This document shows, piece by piece, positions 36,912 through 45,590 of a DNA stretch of 64,000 nucleotides. The notes under the pieces are model-generated. The model did no database searches. It was not told the origin of the DNA and saw only the letters and a list, made by a program, of their open reading frames with translations. The stretch comes from JAVBMV01 sp031552145 (GTDB lineage Bacteria; Myxococcota; Myxococcia; Myxococcales; UBA5297): contig JAVBMV010000008.1 of assembly GCA_031552145.1 (NCBI GenBank), forward strand, positions 1 through 64,000. The letters run 5' to 3'. A program made the position numbers and the translations under genes. Numbering within the stretch: the first letter of the stretch is position 1; the number at the start of each line of letters is the position of its first letter.

Positions 36912-37775
36912 ATGACCGACGCGACACCGCTCTTCTCTAGTCACGAGCGCCTCTGGGAGGCGAACCGCTACGTCTACCCCGTGATCAGCCGCCGTTCGCG
37001 CGGGCTCTCGATCGGCGTCAATCTCAATCCCGACGGCAGATGTAACTTCGACTGCGTCTACTGCAGCGTCGATCGAAAGACGCCGCGCGAGCTGAAGCAT
37101 GTCGACCTGGAGGTGCTCGGCCGCGAGCTCTCGGCGCTGCTCGCCCTCTCCAAGAGCGGCGCGCTCTACGAACGCGGCCCCTTCGCCCAGACGCCCTCGG
37201 CGCTCAGGCGCCTGAATGATGTGGCCCTGAGCGGCGATGGCGAGCCCACCTCCTCCCCGCTCTTTGAGGGCGCATGCAGGCTCATCGTCGAGTTGCTCGA
37301 GGAGCAGGGGCTTGCCGAGACAAAAGTGGTGGTCATCACCAACGCGACGCTCCTGGAGCGCCCCAAGGTTCGGCAGGCGCTCGACTTCCTCTCGGGCCAC
37401 GGAGGCGAAATCTGGGCCAAGCTGGACGCGGGCACCGACGAGTGGTTCCGCAAGGTAGACAGGGGCCAGTTTTCGCTCGCGCGCATCGTGGAGAATCTCA
37501 AGCTGGCGGCAGGGCGCTGGCCTCTGGTGATCCAGTCGATGTTTCTTCGCGTGGATGGCGTGGCGCCGAGCGAGGCGGAGGTGGCCGCGTGGCTCGGGCA
37601 CATCGGCGCCATCAAAGCCGCGGCGAAAGGCCAGTGCCGTGTCCAGGTCTATACAGTGGCTCGCAGAACCGCGGAGTCCTTCGCCACGCCGCTCGAAAAG
37701 GAGCATCTGGAGCAGATCGCGGCGCGCGCGCGCGCCCTGGGGGTCGAGGCGGAGGTCTTCGGGGCTGCAGGGTAA
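36912..37775 (+). CDS. Radical SAM protein (wyosine/MoaA-like class)
   Basis: 287 residues. The 4Fe-4S site is GRCNFDCVYCSVDR (CxxxCxxC, Cys near 43, 47 and 50), preceded by SIGVNLNPD. SGDGEPTSSP is the GGEP-type SAM-binding motif and TNATLL marks a later strand of the half-barrel. No extra C-terminal Fe-S or substrate domain is visible. This short class, often written as radical SAM with TYW1-like spacing, has no settled function. AGGAG precedes the ATG. Followed after 44 bases by the ZIP transporter. Confidence 0.88.
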   Translation: MTDATPLFSSHERLWEANRYVYPVISRRSRGLSIGVNLNPDGRCNFDCVYCSVDRKTPRELKHVDLEVLGRELSALLALSKSGALYERGPFAQTPSALRRLNDVALSGDGEPTSSPLFEGACRLIVELLEEQGLAETKVVVITNATLLERPKVRQALDFLSGHGGEIWAKLDAGTDEWFRKVDRGQFSLARIVENLKLAAGRWPLVIQSMFLRVDGVAPSEAEVAAWLGHIGAIKAAAKGQCRVQVYTVARRTAESFATPLEKEHLEQIAARARALGVEAEVFGAAG

Positions 37776-37819
37776 GTAGAGGTTGACCCTGGGGCGCCCT
37801 GCCTGGAGAATGCGCGCCC

Positions 37820-38656
37820 GTGCTTACCCTAATCCTTATCGCGGCGGCCACCGGCCTCTGCACCGGCCTCGGCTCGCTGCCCTTCTGGTTCGTCCGCGCC
37901 ATCCCCAGACGTCTCTTCGACCTGATCCTCGGCTTCGGCGCGGGGCTGATGCTCAGCGCCGCGACGCTGGGTCTGCTCCACGAGGCGCTCGAAGAGGTGC
38001 GCTCGCACGACGGAGGGGAGCTCGATCTGCTCCAGTTCGCGCTGGTTCTGGTCGGCTTCGCCTGCGGCTTCGTCATTCTCTTCGCGGTGGAGAAGCTCAT
38101 CCCGCATCACCACGCTGGCGGACACCACCAGCACCTCAAGGAAGGGGCCCGCTTTCACGAGGATGAGCTCGCCCCCGCGGTGGCTCACGAGGGTGACCAC
38201 GCTCACGTGCGCAAGGGCATGATCATCAGCGGTGCCCTGGTCTTCCACCGCCTCCCCGAGGGGTTCGCCATAGGCTCCAGCTTCGCCAATGGCGGCACGG
38301 CGGCGCTGGGCATGCTCATCGCCGTGGCCGTTGGCCTCCAGAATATCTGCGAGGGAATGGTGATGTCGGCGCCGCTCAGGGCCGGCGGGATGAGGCGGCT
38401 CAGTGTTCTCGCGCTCACCACCGCCACCGGACTTACGGTCCCCATCACCGCGATCCTGGGCTATCTGTTGTCGCAGCACGTCGAGGGCGCGATGCCATTT
38501 GCCCTGGCGCTCGCCTCGGGTTCGCTCATTGGTGTGACCTCAAACGAGATAATTCCAGAGACGCACGGCCATGGTTCGGAGGGGCTGGCGACCGCCGGCA
38601 TCGTCTTGGGCTTCGTCTTCTTCATGTTGATGAGGGTGGGGCTGGGCGTCCACTGA
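37820..38656 (+). CDS. ZIP-family divalent metal transporter
   Basis: 278 residues and about eight TM helices. TM4 and TM5 carry the metal path as VFHRLPEGFAIG and VGLQNICEGMVMS. NEIIPETHGHG is near the end. A His-rich cytoplasmic loop (HHHAGGHHQH, then HEGDHAH) lies between TM3 and TM4, typical of zinc/iron ZIP proteins. It would import or move Zn2+ or Fe2+. It starts at GTG with GGAG twelve bases upstream. rnr begins 17 bases after its stop. Confidence 0.9.
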   Translation: MLTLILIAAATGLCTGLGSLPFWFVRAIPRRLFDLILGFGAGLMLSAATLGLLHEALEEVRSHDGGELDLLQFALVLVGFACGFVILFAVEKLIPHHHAGGHHQHLKEGARFHEDELAPAVAHEGDHAHVRKGMIISGALVFHRLPEGFAIGSSFANGGTAALGMLIAVAVGLQNICEGMVMSAPLRAGGMRRLSVLALTTATGLTVPITAILGYLLSQHVEGAMPFALALASGSLIGVTSNEIIPETHGHGSEGLATAGIVLGFVFFMLMRVGLGVH

Positions 38657-38673
38657 AAACGCTGAAAGGTAAA

Positions 38674-40737
38674 ATGAAGAGAGATTCAAGTAGGGCTCGC
38701 AAGGGTGCTCCCAAGGGCGCTCCGGCCAAGAGCGGGCGCGCCAAGAATGCGTCGCGCGCCATCGTCGGTACGCTCATGTGCCACCGCCATGGTTTCGGCT
38801 TCGTCAGGCCCATCGGAGGTGGCTCCGATCGCAGCGACGACCTCTTTCTGCCCGAATCCGAGGCGCGGCGCGCCATGGATGGCGATCTCGTCCGCGTGGA
38901 GCTGCTTCCGGGAAAGGGTGAGCGCGGGCGAAAGGTGGCGAAGCTGTTGGAGGTGGTCGAGCGCAAGCGGGTGCGCGCGCTGGGCATCTTGAAGCAGCGC
39001 GGCAGCACTGCCTTCGTCGAGCCCATAGACCCAACCCTGGCGGGTCCGATCCAGGTGCTCCCCACCTCGCTCGCCGCCGATGGGGCCTTCGTCAAGGTAG
39101 AGCTCACCGGCGTGAGCGACAGGCCGCGCGGTGTCGTCATCGAGTCGATGGGAGAGAGGGGTGAGCCCTCCTCCGAGGTGCTCGAGGTGGCCTACCATCA
39201 GGGCTTCAGCGACGCCTTCGGCTCCGAGGTGCTCGCCGAGGCGACGGCGTTGCCAGCGGCGATCTCGGAGCAGGAGCGCGGGCGCCGGCGCGACCTGCGG
39301 GCCTTGGAGTTGGTGACGATCGACGGGGAGGATTCGCGCGACTTCGACGATGCGGTCTATGTCGAGAGCTCCGAGCGCGGCTTCAGGCTGCTGGTCGCTA
39401 TCGCCGACGTCGCGCACTACGTGGAGGAGGGGAGCGCGCTCGACCGCGAGGCGCTCAGGCGCGCTACCTCTGTCTACTTCCCCAACACCGTGCTGCCCAT
39501 GTTGCCCGAGCAGCTCTCCAACGAGCTCTGCTCGCTCAAGCCCTCGGAGGATCGGCTCTGCATGGTCGCCGATCTCGCCTTCCGAAAGTCGGGCGACGGG
39601 GTGGAGTTGGTGGATGGGGATCTCTACGAAGGGGTGATGCGTAGCGCGGCGCGCTGCACCTATGGCCAGATCGCGGCGCTGCTCGGCGGCGCGCGCGTGC
39701 CCGAATTGGAGCGGCTGCGGCATCGCATCGCGCCGATGGAGGAGCTGGCGCGCAGGCTCGGGGCCAACCGCCTCCAGCGGGGCGCCATCGACCTCGATCT
39801 GCCCGAGACGCGCGTAGTGCTGGACGAGCGGCAGCGCCCGGTGGCGCTGGAGCGGCGCGCGCGCACGATCGCCCACAGGCTGATCGAAGAGTTCATGCTG
39901 GCGGCCAACGAGGCGGTGGCGCGCTACTTCTCGGCGCGCGGGCTGCCCACTGTTTACCGGGTTCACGACAGCCCCGACGAGGAGCGGCTCGCGGCCTTCC
40001 TCGCCATGGCGCAGCGCCAAGGCTTCCAGCTCGGGCGCGGCGAAAACTCCACCGGCGCGGAGCTGAACGCCCTGCTCAAGAAGATCGCCGGCTCTCCGGG
40101 AGAACGCGCCCTCAACTTTTTGATGCTGCGCTCGATGATGCAGGCGGTCTATTCGCCCGAGAACATCGGCCACTTTGGTCTCGCGGCGCCGCACTACCTG
40201 CACTTCACCTCGCCCATCCGGCGCTACCCCGATCTGATGGTCCACCGGCTGCTCAAGCGCCATTGGGCGCGCGCGGGGAGGACGCTCTCTCCAAGTGAGC
40301 GGGAGCGCGAGGAGGAGCTGCTCATCGGCGTCAGCGACCGTTCAAGCGAGCGGGAGCGAGCAGCGCTCGCCGCCGATCGCGAAGTCGCGGCCTACTTCGC
40401 GGCGCTCTTCATGCGTGAGCGTGAAGGAAAGGTCTTCGAGGGGAGCGTCGCGGCCATCGCCGACTTCGGGCTCTTCATCGAGCTGAAGGAGCACCCCGTC
40501 GAGGGCTTAGTGAAGGCCGAGAAGAGCGCGGCGATCGCGAGGCTCGACCCGGAGCTGCAGCGCGTCCATCTCCAGAATGGCCAACTATTGGAGTTGGGAC
40601 AGAGTGTGCGCGTGCGCGTCCTCCACGCCAGCGTGAGGCGGCGCCAGATCGATCTCGAACTGGTGCAGTCGCCCCTGCCGGTCAGTGCGCCAGGCGGGAA
40701 GGGGAGAGCGGTTCGGCGAAGGGTCGTGCGCGCCTGA
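38674..40737 (+). CDS. rnr: Ribonuclease R
   Basis: 687 residues. 3'-5' exoribonuclease that degrades structured RNA, rRNA and mRNA. A basic N-terminal segment and cold-shock/OB domains come first (GTLMCHRHGFGFVRP, DDLFLPESEARRAMDGD). The RNB catalytic domain has TIDGEDSRDFDDAVY with the Mg-binding Asp cluster. A C-terminal S1 domain follows (GSVAAIADFGLFIEL). Somewhat shorter than E. coli RNase R (813) because the tails are short. AAAGG precedes the ATG. Confidence 0.95.
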   Translation: MKRDSSRARKGAPKGAPAKSGRAKNASRAIVGTLMCHRHGFGFVRPIGGGSDRSDDLFLPESEARRAMDGDLVRVELLPGKGERGRKVAKLLEVVERKRVRALGILKQRGSTAFVEPIDPTLAGPIQVLPTSLAADGAFVKVELTGVSDRPRGVVIESMGERGEPSSEVLEVAYHQGFSDAFGSEVLAEATALPAAISEQERGRRRDLRALELVTIDGEDSRDFDDAVYVESSERGFRLLVAIADVAHYVEEGSALDREALRRATSVYFPNTVLPMLPEQLSNELCSLKPSEDRLCMVADLAFRKSGDGVELVDGDLYEGVMRSAARCTYGQIAALLGGARVPELERLRHRIAPMEELARRLGANRLQRGAIDLDLPETRVVLDERQRPVALERRARTIAHRLIEEFMLAANEAVARYFSARGLPTVYRVHDSPDEERLAAFLAMAQRQGFQLGRGENSTGAELNALLKKIAGSPGERALNFLMLRSMMQAVYSPENIGHFGLAAPHYLHFTSPIRRYPDLMVHRLLKRHWARAGRTLSPSEREREEELLIGVSDRSSERERAALAADREVAAYFAALFMREREGKVFEGSVAAIADFGLFIELKEHPVEGLVKAEKSAAIARLDPELQRVHLQNGQLLELGQSVRVRVLHASVRRRQIDLELVQSPLPVSAPGGKGRAVRRRVVRA

Positions 40738-40783
40738 GCCCAAGGTGGGCTGGCTTCGCGCTAAAGGCTTTAAGGAGTAACGA

Positions 40784-42928
40784 ATGAAGGAATGTCGCAT
40801 CACCGAACATCCGATACGGAGCCTTCCCGCCGCGCGGGAGATCTCCTTCGCGTGGAACGGAGAGAGAGTCGTGGCGCGCGAGGACGAGACGATCGCGAGC
40901 GCGCTCTTCGCAAACGGAATACGCACCTTCGGTCACCACTTCAAAGATGGGGCACCGATGGGGATCTTCTGCGCCAACGGCCAGTGCGCGCAGTGCTCCG
41001 TCGTCGCCGATGGCGTCATGGTCAAGAGCTGCATGGCCCGCGTCCGAGAGGGCATGGAGGTCGCCTCGCTCGAAGGGCACGCAGCGCTCCCCGATGTGCC
41101 CTCCAATGGCGCGGCGCGCTTCACGGAGATAGAGCTGATCGACACCGAGTGCCTGATCATCGGCGGCGGCCCCGCGGGCTTGAGCGCGGCGGTCGAACTC
41201 GGGCGCGCGGGCGTGAACGTGATCCTCGTCGACGACAAGTCGGAGCTGGGTGGCAAGCTGGTACTCCAGACTCACAAGTTCTTTGGTTCGATCGACGCCT
41301 GCCGCGCGGGCACTCGAGGGATCGACATTGGGAAGCACCTGGAGGCGGCGGTCAGAACGTTTGAGAACGTAAAGATTATGACCGAGGCGAACGCTATCAG
41401 CGTCTTCGCCGACCGCAAGATCGGCGTCGTCCGCAAGGGGCGCTACAGTCTCATCCGGCCGCAGGCGTTGCTCGTCGCGACGGGCGCGCGCGAGCGGTCG
41501 CTGGTCTTCAAGGGGAACACACTCCCGGGCGTCTACGGCGCCGGCGCCTTCCAGACGCTCGTGAACCGCGACCTGGTCAGGCCCGCCGAGCGGATCTTCA
41601 TCGTCGGCGGCGGAAACGTCGGCCTCATCGCCGGCTACCACGCGCTCCAGGCGGGGATCGAGGTCGCCGGTCTCTGTGAGGCGCTGCCCGAGTGCGGCGG
41701 CTACAAGGTCCACAAGGACAAGCTGGTCCGGATGGGCGTGCCGATCTACACGGGCCACACGATCATCTCGGCCAACGGCGCGAGCGAGGTGGAGAGCGTG
41801 ACGATCGGCCAGCTCGACAGCTCCTTCCGCGTCGTGCCCGGCACGGAGAAGAGCTTCGCTTGCGACACGCTCCTGGTCGCGGTCGGCCTCGAGCCGGTCG
41901 ACGAGTTCCTGAAGAAGGCGCAGGCCTTTGGGCTTCCGGTCTTCGCGGCGGGCGACGCCGAGGAGATCGCGGAGGCGAGCGCCGCGATGTTCGCGGGGAA
42001 GATCCGCGGGCTCGAGATCGCGAAGAGCCTCGGCCGCGACGTCGCGGAGGTCCCGGACGAGTGGCGGATAAACGCGAAGATCCTCAAGTCGCGTCCCGGC
42101 GCGGTGGTGACAGAGGAGATCCCGGAGGAAGAGGGGGGCGTCTTTCCCGTCTTTCATTGCTCGCAAGAGATCCCGTGCAATCCTTGCACCAGCGTCTGCC
42201 CGCGCAAGGCGATCACCATCGACGCCGGCGACATCCTTGGACTTCCAAACTTCGACATGGACTCCAAGTGTGACGCCTGCGAGAAGTGTGTCTCGATCTG
42301 CCCTGGCCTCGCCATCACTCTGGTCGACTACCGCAAGCCGACCGACGAGGGGGAGGCGCTGGTTACGATCGCCTATGAGTTCTCGCGCTCGTCCATCAAC
42401 GTCGGCGACGAGCTCGTCGTGCTCGATACCCTGGGTGAAGAGCTGGGGGCTGTGAAGGTGGAGCGGGTGCGCTCCCCTCTATACGCGGACAGGGCCGCGC
42501 TGGTTCGAGTGAGGACCGACCGGACCCTGGCGAAGAAGATCGCCGGGATCCGCGTGCAGGAGTCCTCTGTCACGAGGCCGCTCGAGCGCGTCGAGCTGAA
42601 GGTCAGTGACGACGAGATTGTCTGCAGGTGCGAACGCGTCACCGCGGGCGAGCTGAGGCGCCACATTCGCGCGGGGGTTCGCGATCTGAACGAGCTCAAG
42701 GCGCTCACGCGATGCGGCATGGGGGCCTGCGGAGGAAAGACCTGCCCGAGCCTCGTCATGAGGCTCTTCAGGGAGGAGGGCGTGGCGCCGTCGGCCGTCA
42801 CCGAGCTGACGCAGCGCCCCGTCTTCATGGAGGTACCGCTGGGAGTCTTCGCGGGAATCGCCGGCGATGAAGCGCCGGAAGCTGACGCTCCCAGGACGGC
42901 TCCTGGCGCGCTCCAGGGAGGGCTCTGA
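40784..42928 (+). CDS. Multi-cofactor FAD/Fe-S amino-acid dehydrogenase alpha-type subunit
   Basis: 714 residues with four redox modules. (1) A Fer2-type [2Fe-2S] domain with Cys63, 68, 71 and 83 (CANGQCAQC). (2) A pyridine-nucleotide-disulfide-oxidoreductase-like FAD domain (IIGGGPAGLSAA near 125-136; second site FIVGGGNVGLIAG). (3) Two 4Fe-4S motifs (CNPCTSVCP, CDACEKCVSICP). (4) A C-terminal BFD-like Cys-rich domain (CRCERVTAGE ... CGMGACGGKTC). This is the alpha-subunit plan of HcnBC/OoxAB/sarcosine- and proline-dehydrogenase-type enzymes, with the small 2Fe-2S subunit fused on. It would pass electrons from the DAO-type partner to a carrier. AAGGAG precedes the ATG. Its TGA overlaps the next ATG by one base. 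Confidence 0.88.
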   Translation: MKECRITEHPIRSLPAAREISFAWNGERVVAREDETIASALFANGIRTFGHHFKDGAPMGIFCANGQCAQCSVVADGVMVKSCMARVREGMEVASLEGHAALPDVPSNGAARFTEIELIDTECLIIGGGPAGLSAAVELGRAGVNVILVDDKSELGGKLVLQTHKFFGSIDACRAGTRGIDIGKHLEAAVRTFENVKIMTEANAISVFADRKIGVVRKGRYSLIRPQALLVATGARERSLVFKGNTLPGVYGAGAFQTLVNRDLVRPAERIFIVGGGNVGLIAGYHALQAGIEVAGLCEALPECGGYKVHKDKLVRMGVPIYTGHTIISANGASEVESVTIGQLDSSFRVVPGTEKSFACDTLLVAVGLEPVDEFLKKAQAFGLPVFAAGDAEEIAEASAAMFAGKIRGLEIAKSLGRDVAEVPDEWRINAKILKSRPGAVVTEEIPEEEGGVFPVFHCSQEIPCNPCTSVCPRKAITIDAGDILGLPNFDMDSKCDACEKCVSICPGLAITLVDYRKPTDEGEALVTIAYEFSRSSINVGDELVVLDTLGEELGAVKVERVRSPLYADRAALVRVRTDRTLAKKIAGIRVQESSVTRPLERVELKVSDDEIVCRCERVTAGELRRHIRAGVRDLNELKALTRCGMGACGGKTCPSLVMRLFREEGVAPSAVTELTQRPVFMEVPLGVFAGIAGDEAPEADAPRTAPGALQGGL

Positions 42929-44088
42929 TGAGCACGAATGTCTATGACGCAATCGTCGTCGGTGCGGGCAGCGTCGGCGCCCCCGCGAGCATGTCGCTTG
43001 CCGAGGCGGGCCTGAAGGTGCTCTGTCTTGACCAGTTCGCGAGCCCTGGCCAAGGGAGCAACAAAGCAGCGATCGGCGGTATCAGGGCGACCCACTCGAG
43101 CCCGGCGAAGATCAGACTCTGCCTCGAGTCGCTCCAGCTCTTCTCCAACTGGGAGCGCCTCCATGGCGACAAGATCGAGTGGTCGCAGTGCGGCTATCTC
43201 TTCGTCGCCTACCGCGAGGAGGAGGAGCGCGCCTACAAGGAACTGCTCCAAGTTCAGAAAGCGGCGGGCCTCCAGATCGACTGGCTCGACAAGGAGGCCG
43301 TGCTCGAGCTGGCGCCCGGGCTCAATCCGAACGGGCTGCGCGGCGGGACCTGGTCGCCCGGCGACGGCTCCGCCTCGCCGATGCTCTCCAACCTGGCCTT
43401 CTACCGGCGCGCGAAGTCGCTGGGGGCCGAGTTTCATTTCAACGAGCGCGTCACCGCGCTGATCAAGCGGCGCGGCAAGATCGTTGGTGTTCGAACCGAC
43501 AAGGGGGGCTACGCGACGCGCGCGATTATCAACGCGGCTGGTGGCTGGGCCAGGCAGCTGGCGCAGACGGCCGGGATGGACATCCCTGTCCAGCCCGATT
43601 GCCACGAGGCGGGCATCAGCGAGCCGGTCGCGCCCTTTTTGAAGCCCATGGTCGTCGACCTGCGGCCCGCGCCGGGCTCGCGCAACTACTACTTCTACCA
43701 GCACAAACCCGGGCAGGTGGTCTTCTGCATCACCCCCGACCCACTCATCCTGGGGACCGATAGGCGCGAGACGAGCGAGTTCTTGCCGACGATCGCCCGG
43801 CGCATGGTCGACGTGATGCCGAAGCTGGCCAATCTGAAGGTCCGCCGAACCTGGCGCGGGCTCTATCCGATGACGCCCGACGGCTCGCCGCTCATCGGTG
43901 AGTCCCCCGAGCTCGCCGGCTACTTCGACGCGGTCGGGATGTGCGGCCAAGGGTACATGCTCGGGCCGGGGGTCGGCTCACTCATCGCGCGCGCGGTCAC
44001 CGGAGGCCTGACTTCGCACGACCACCAGTCGCTCGAGGAGCTCAGCCCGAAGCGAACCTTTGGAACGGCGACCGAGGCGCTCAAGTAG
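42928..44088 (+). CDS. DAO-family FAD oxidoreductase, beta-type partner
   Basis: 386 residues. N-terminal FAD site VVGAGSVGAPASMSLAEAG and the C-terminal MCGQGYMLGPGVG of glycine oxidase/sarcosine oxidase-type (DAO) enzymes. It would oxidise an amino or imino acid (proline, hydroxyproline, sarcosine or similar) and hand electrons to the multi-cofactor subunit encoded just before it. The substrate cannot be read from sequence. Its ATG overlaps the upstream stop (TGATG), strong evidence for a two-subunit complex. Confidence 0.88.
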   Translation: MSTNVYDAIVVGAGSVGAPASMSLAEAGLKVLCLDQFASPGQGSNKAAIGGIRATHSSPAKIRLCLESLQLFSNWERLHGDKIEWSQCGYLFVAYREEEERAYKELLQVQKAAGLQIDWLDKEAVLELAPGLNPNGLRGGTWSPGDGSASPMLSNLAFYRRAKSLGAEFHFNERVTALIKRRGKIVGVRTDKGGYATRAIINAAGGWARQLAQTAGMDIPVQPDCHEAGISEPVAPFLKPMVVDLRPAPGSRNYYFYQHKPGQVVFCITPDPLILGTDRRETSEFLPTIARRMVDVMPKLANLKVRRTWRGLYPMTPDGSPLIGESPELAGYFDAVGMCGQGYMLGPGVGSLIARAVTGGLTSHDHQSLEELSPKRTFGTATEALK

Positions 44089-44144
44089 TTCGCTGGGGGC
44101 CCGGTCGGCCAACCGAATGGGGGATGACTTCTCGTTCTCTTTCT

Positions 44145-44232
44145 TCTATTCACGCTTTGTTTCGCTGGATAAAAAAACACAGACAACACAGGCGTTTGAC
44201 TTGACGGAACTCGCTGCTTTATCTATTCACGC
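44145..44232 (+). repeat. Pair of 11-bp direct repeats before the HipH-type gene
   Basis: TCTATTCACGC occurs at 44145-44155 and 44222-44232. The second copy overlaps the candidate -10 box, and a partial CTATTCA recurs at the start codon. The stretch is strikingly AT-rich for this genome. An autoregulatory operator is a reasonable guess. Confidence 0.4.
44196..44225 (+). promoter_or_regulatory. Candidate promoter of the HipH-type kinase gene
   Basis: TTGACT (44196-44201) and TATCTA (44220-44225) with an 18-base spacer. Transcription would start about nine bases before the ATG at 44241, so the mRNA is nearly leaderless, in line with the absence of a Shine-Dalgarno sequence. Confidence 0.45.
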
Positions 44233-44240
44233 AGCTATTC

Positions 44241-45566
44241 ATGTCTAGCGTCAACGCCGAGCTGCTTCTTCGCGAGCTGCGCCGCGCCGCTCGCCCCATG
44301 ATGGCGAGGGAGCTGGCGAGTGCCCTTGCCTGCTCTCAGCCGACGCTCTCTCGACTGCTTCGTGAAGCAGTCGGGGTCGTCCGCATCGGGCGAGGGCGAG
44401 CGACGCGCTATGCGGCGCTGCGCGCGCTCCCCGACCTGGGAGGGGATGCCCTGCCCGTTCACGAGATCGACGCAAAGGGGCATCTCACGCGGCGCGGAGC
44501 GCTCCACACGCTCGAGCGCGGTACGCTGCTCCAGCTCGAACAAGGTAGCGCTCTTCTCTTCGAGGGACTCCCGCCTTTCGTGGCCGATATGAGTCCCCAG
44601 GGCTTCATCGGGCGCCGCTTCGCGGCCGCGAACCGAGATCTCGGACTGCCTCCGCAGCTCTCGATGTGGACAGACGATCATCGGCTCATAGCGCTCGCCC
44701 GGCGCGGCGAGGACTGCGCGGGCAATCTGCTCCTCGGCGCGCCCTCTCTCGATCGTTGGCTCGCCTCGGGGCCAACGCTCTCCACGAGAGAAGACTATCC
44801 GCGCTTCGCGTCCGGGATGTCGGAGCACGTCGACTCGTCGGTGGAGGGAGAGCATCCCAAGTTCACGGCGCTCATCGAGGGGCAGCACCGCCTCGTCAAG
44901 TATATGGCGCCCGGAGAGGAGACGCGGAGCTGGCATCGAAGGCGCGATCTACTCCTCTGCGAGGCGCAGGCCCTCGATCACCTCGCCAGGGAGGGACACT
45001 CCGCCGCGCGCGCCAGATGGTTCGACCGGGATCGTTTTCGCTTCCTCGAGATCGATCGCTTCGATCGAATCGGGCCACGCGGCCGTCGCGGGATCATCAC
45101 GGCGCGCGCCGTCGACAACGAGTATCTAGGCGTGGGCGGGAGCTGGAGCGAAATCGCGCGCGCGCTCCGCGCGGAAGGGCGCCTGGGCGAGGAAGAGGAG
45201 CGAGAGGTGCGTTGGCTCGACACCTTCGGCGCGCTCATCGCCAACGGCGATCGGCACTGGGGGAACCTCTCCTTCTTCACGGACCTGGCGCTCTCTTGGC
45301 TTCGGCTCGCCCCCGTCTATGACATGCTCCCGACCCAACTGGCCCCCAACCCCGTGACGGGGGCGCTGAGTGAGAGCCTGCCTTCGCCAGCTCCGCCCAC
45401 GGCGGCCAACATCGATGTGTGGCCCTCCGCCGCGGCGAGCGCGCAACGCTACTGGAGAGCGCTGACCGATAACGCCGAGCTCTCGGATGCGCTCCGGCGC
45501 CTCGCGGAGGGGGCTGAGCGCGCGCTCGCTCTCGAGGTAAGGCGCCTGGGGTTCGAGACGAGATGA
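44241..45566 (+). CDS. yjjJ: HipA-family kinase of the HipH/YjjJ type
   Basis: 441 residues, matching the length of E. coli YjjJ (HipH). Residues 1-60 form a winged HTH (ELASALACSQPTLSRLLREA). The kinase part has a short Ser/Gly-poor loop (EGEHPKFTAL), EIDRFDRIG, the catalytic loop ANGDRHWGNLSF and the metal Asp in YDMLP. HipA kinases stop growth by phosphorylating targets such as glutamyl-tRNA synthetase. YjjJ members carry their own DNA-binding domain and lack a separate HipB, as here: no small antitoxin gene is next to it. Whether it is a toxin or a metabolic regulator is open. It lies between the two amino-acid oxidase loci. Confidence 0.88.
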   Translation: MSSVNAELLLRELRRAARPMMARELASALACSQPTLSRLLREAVGVVRIGRGRATRYAALRALPDLGGDALPVHEIDAKGHLTRRGALHTLERGTLLQLEQGSALLFEGLPPFVADMSPQGFIGRRFAAANRDLGLPPQLSMWTDDHRLIALARRGEDCAGNLLLGAPSLDRWLASGPTLSTREDYPRFASGMSEHVDSSVEGEHPKFTALIEGQHRLVKYMAPGEETRSWHRRRDLLLCEAQALDHLAREGHSAARARWFDRDRFRFLEIDRFDRIGPRGRRGIITARAVDNEYLGVGGSWSEIARALRAEGRLGEEEEREVRWLDTFGALIANGDRHWGNLSFFTDLALSWLRLAPVYDMLPTQLAPNPVTGALSESLPSPAPPTAANIDVWPSAAASAQRYWRALTDNAELSDALRRLAEGAERALALEVRRLGFETR

Positions 45567-45590
45567 AGTTGGGCGCCGCTGTCGCCCGGC

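Noticed and set aside
44241..45566. Search for a HipB antitoxin gene beside the HipA-family kinase
   Set aside because: No small HTH gene lies next to it; the HTH is fused at the N-terminus, as in YjjJ.
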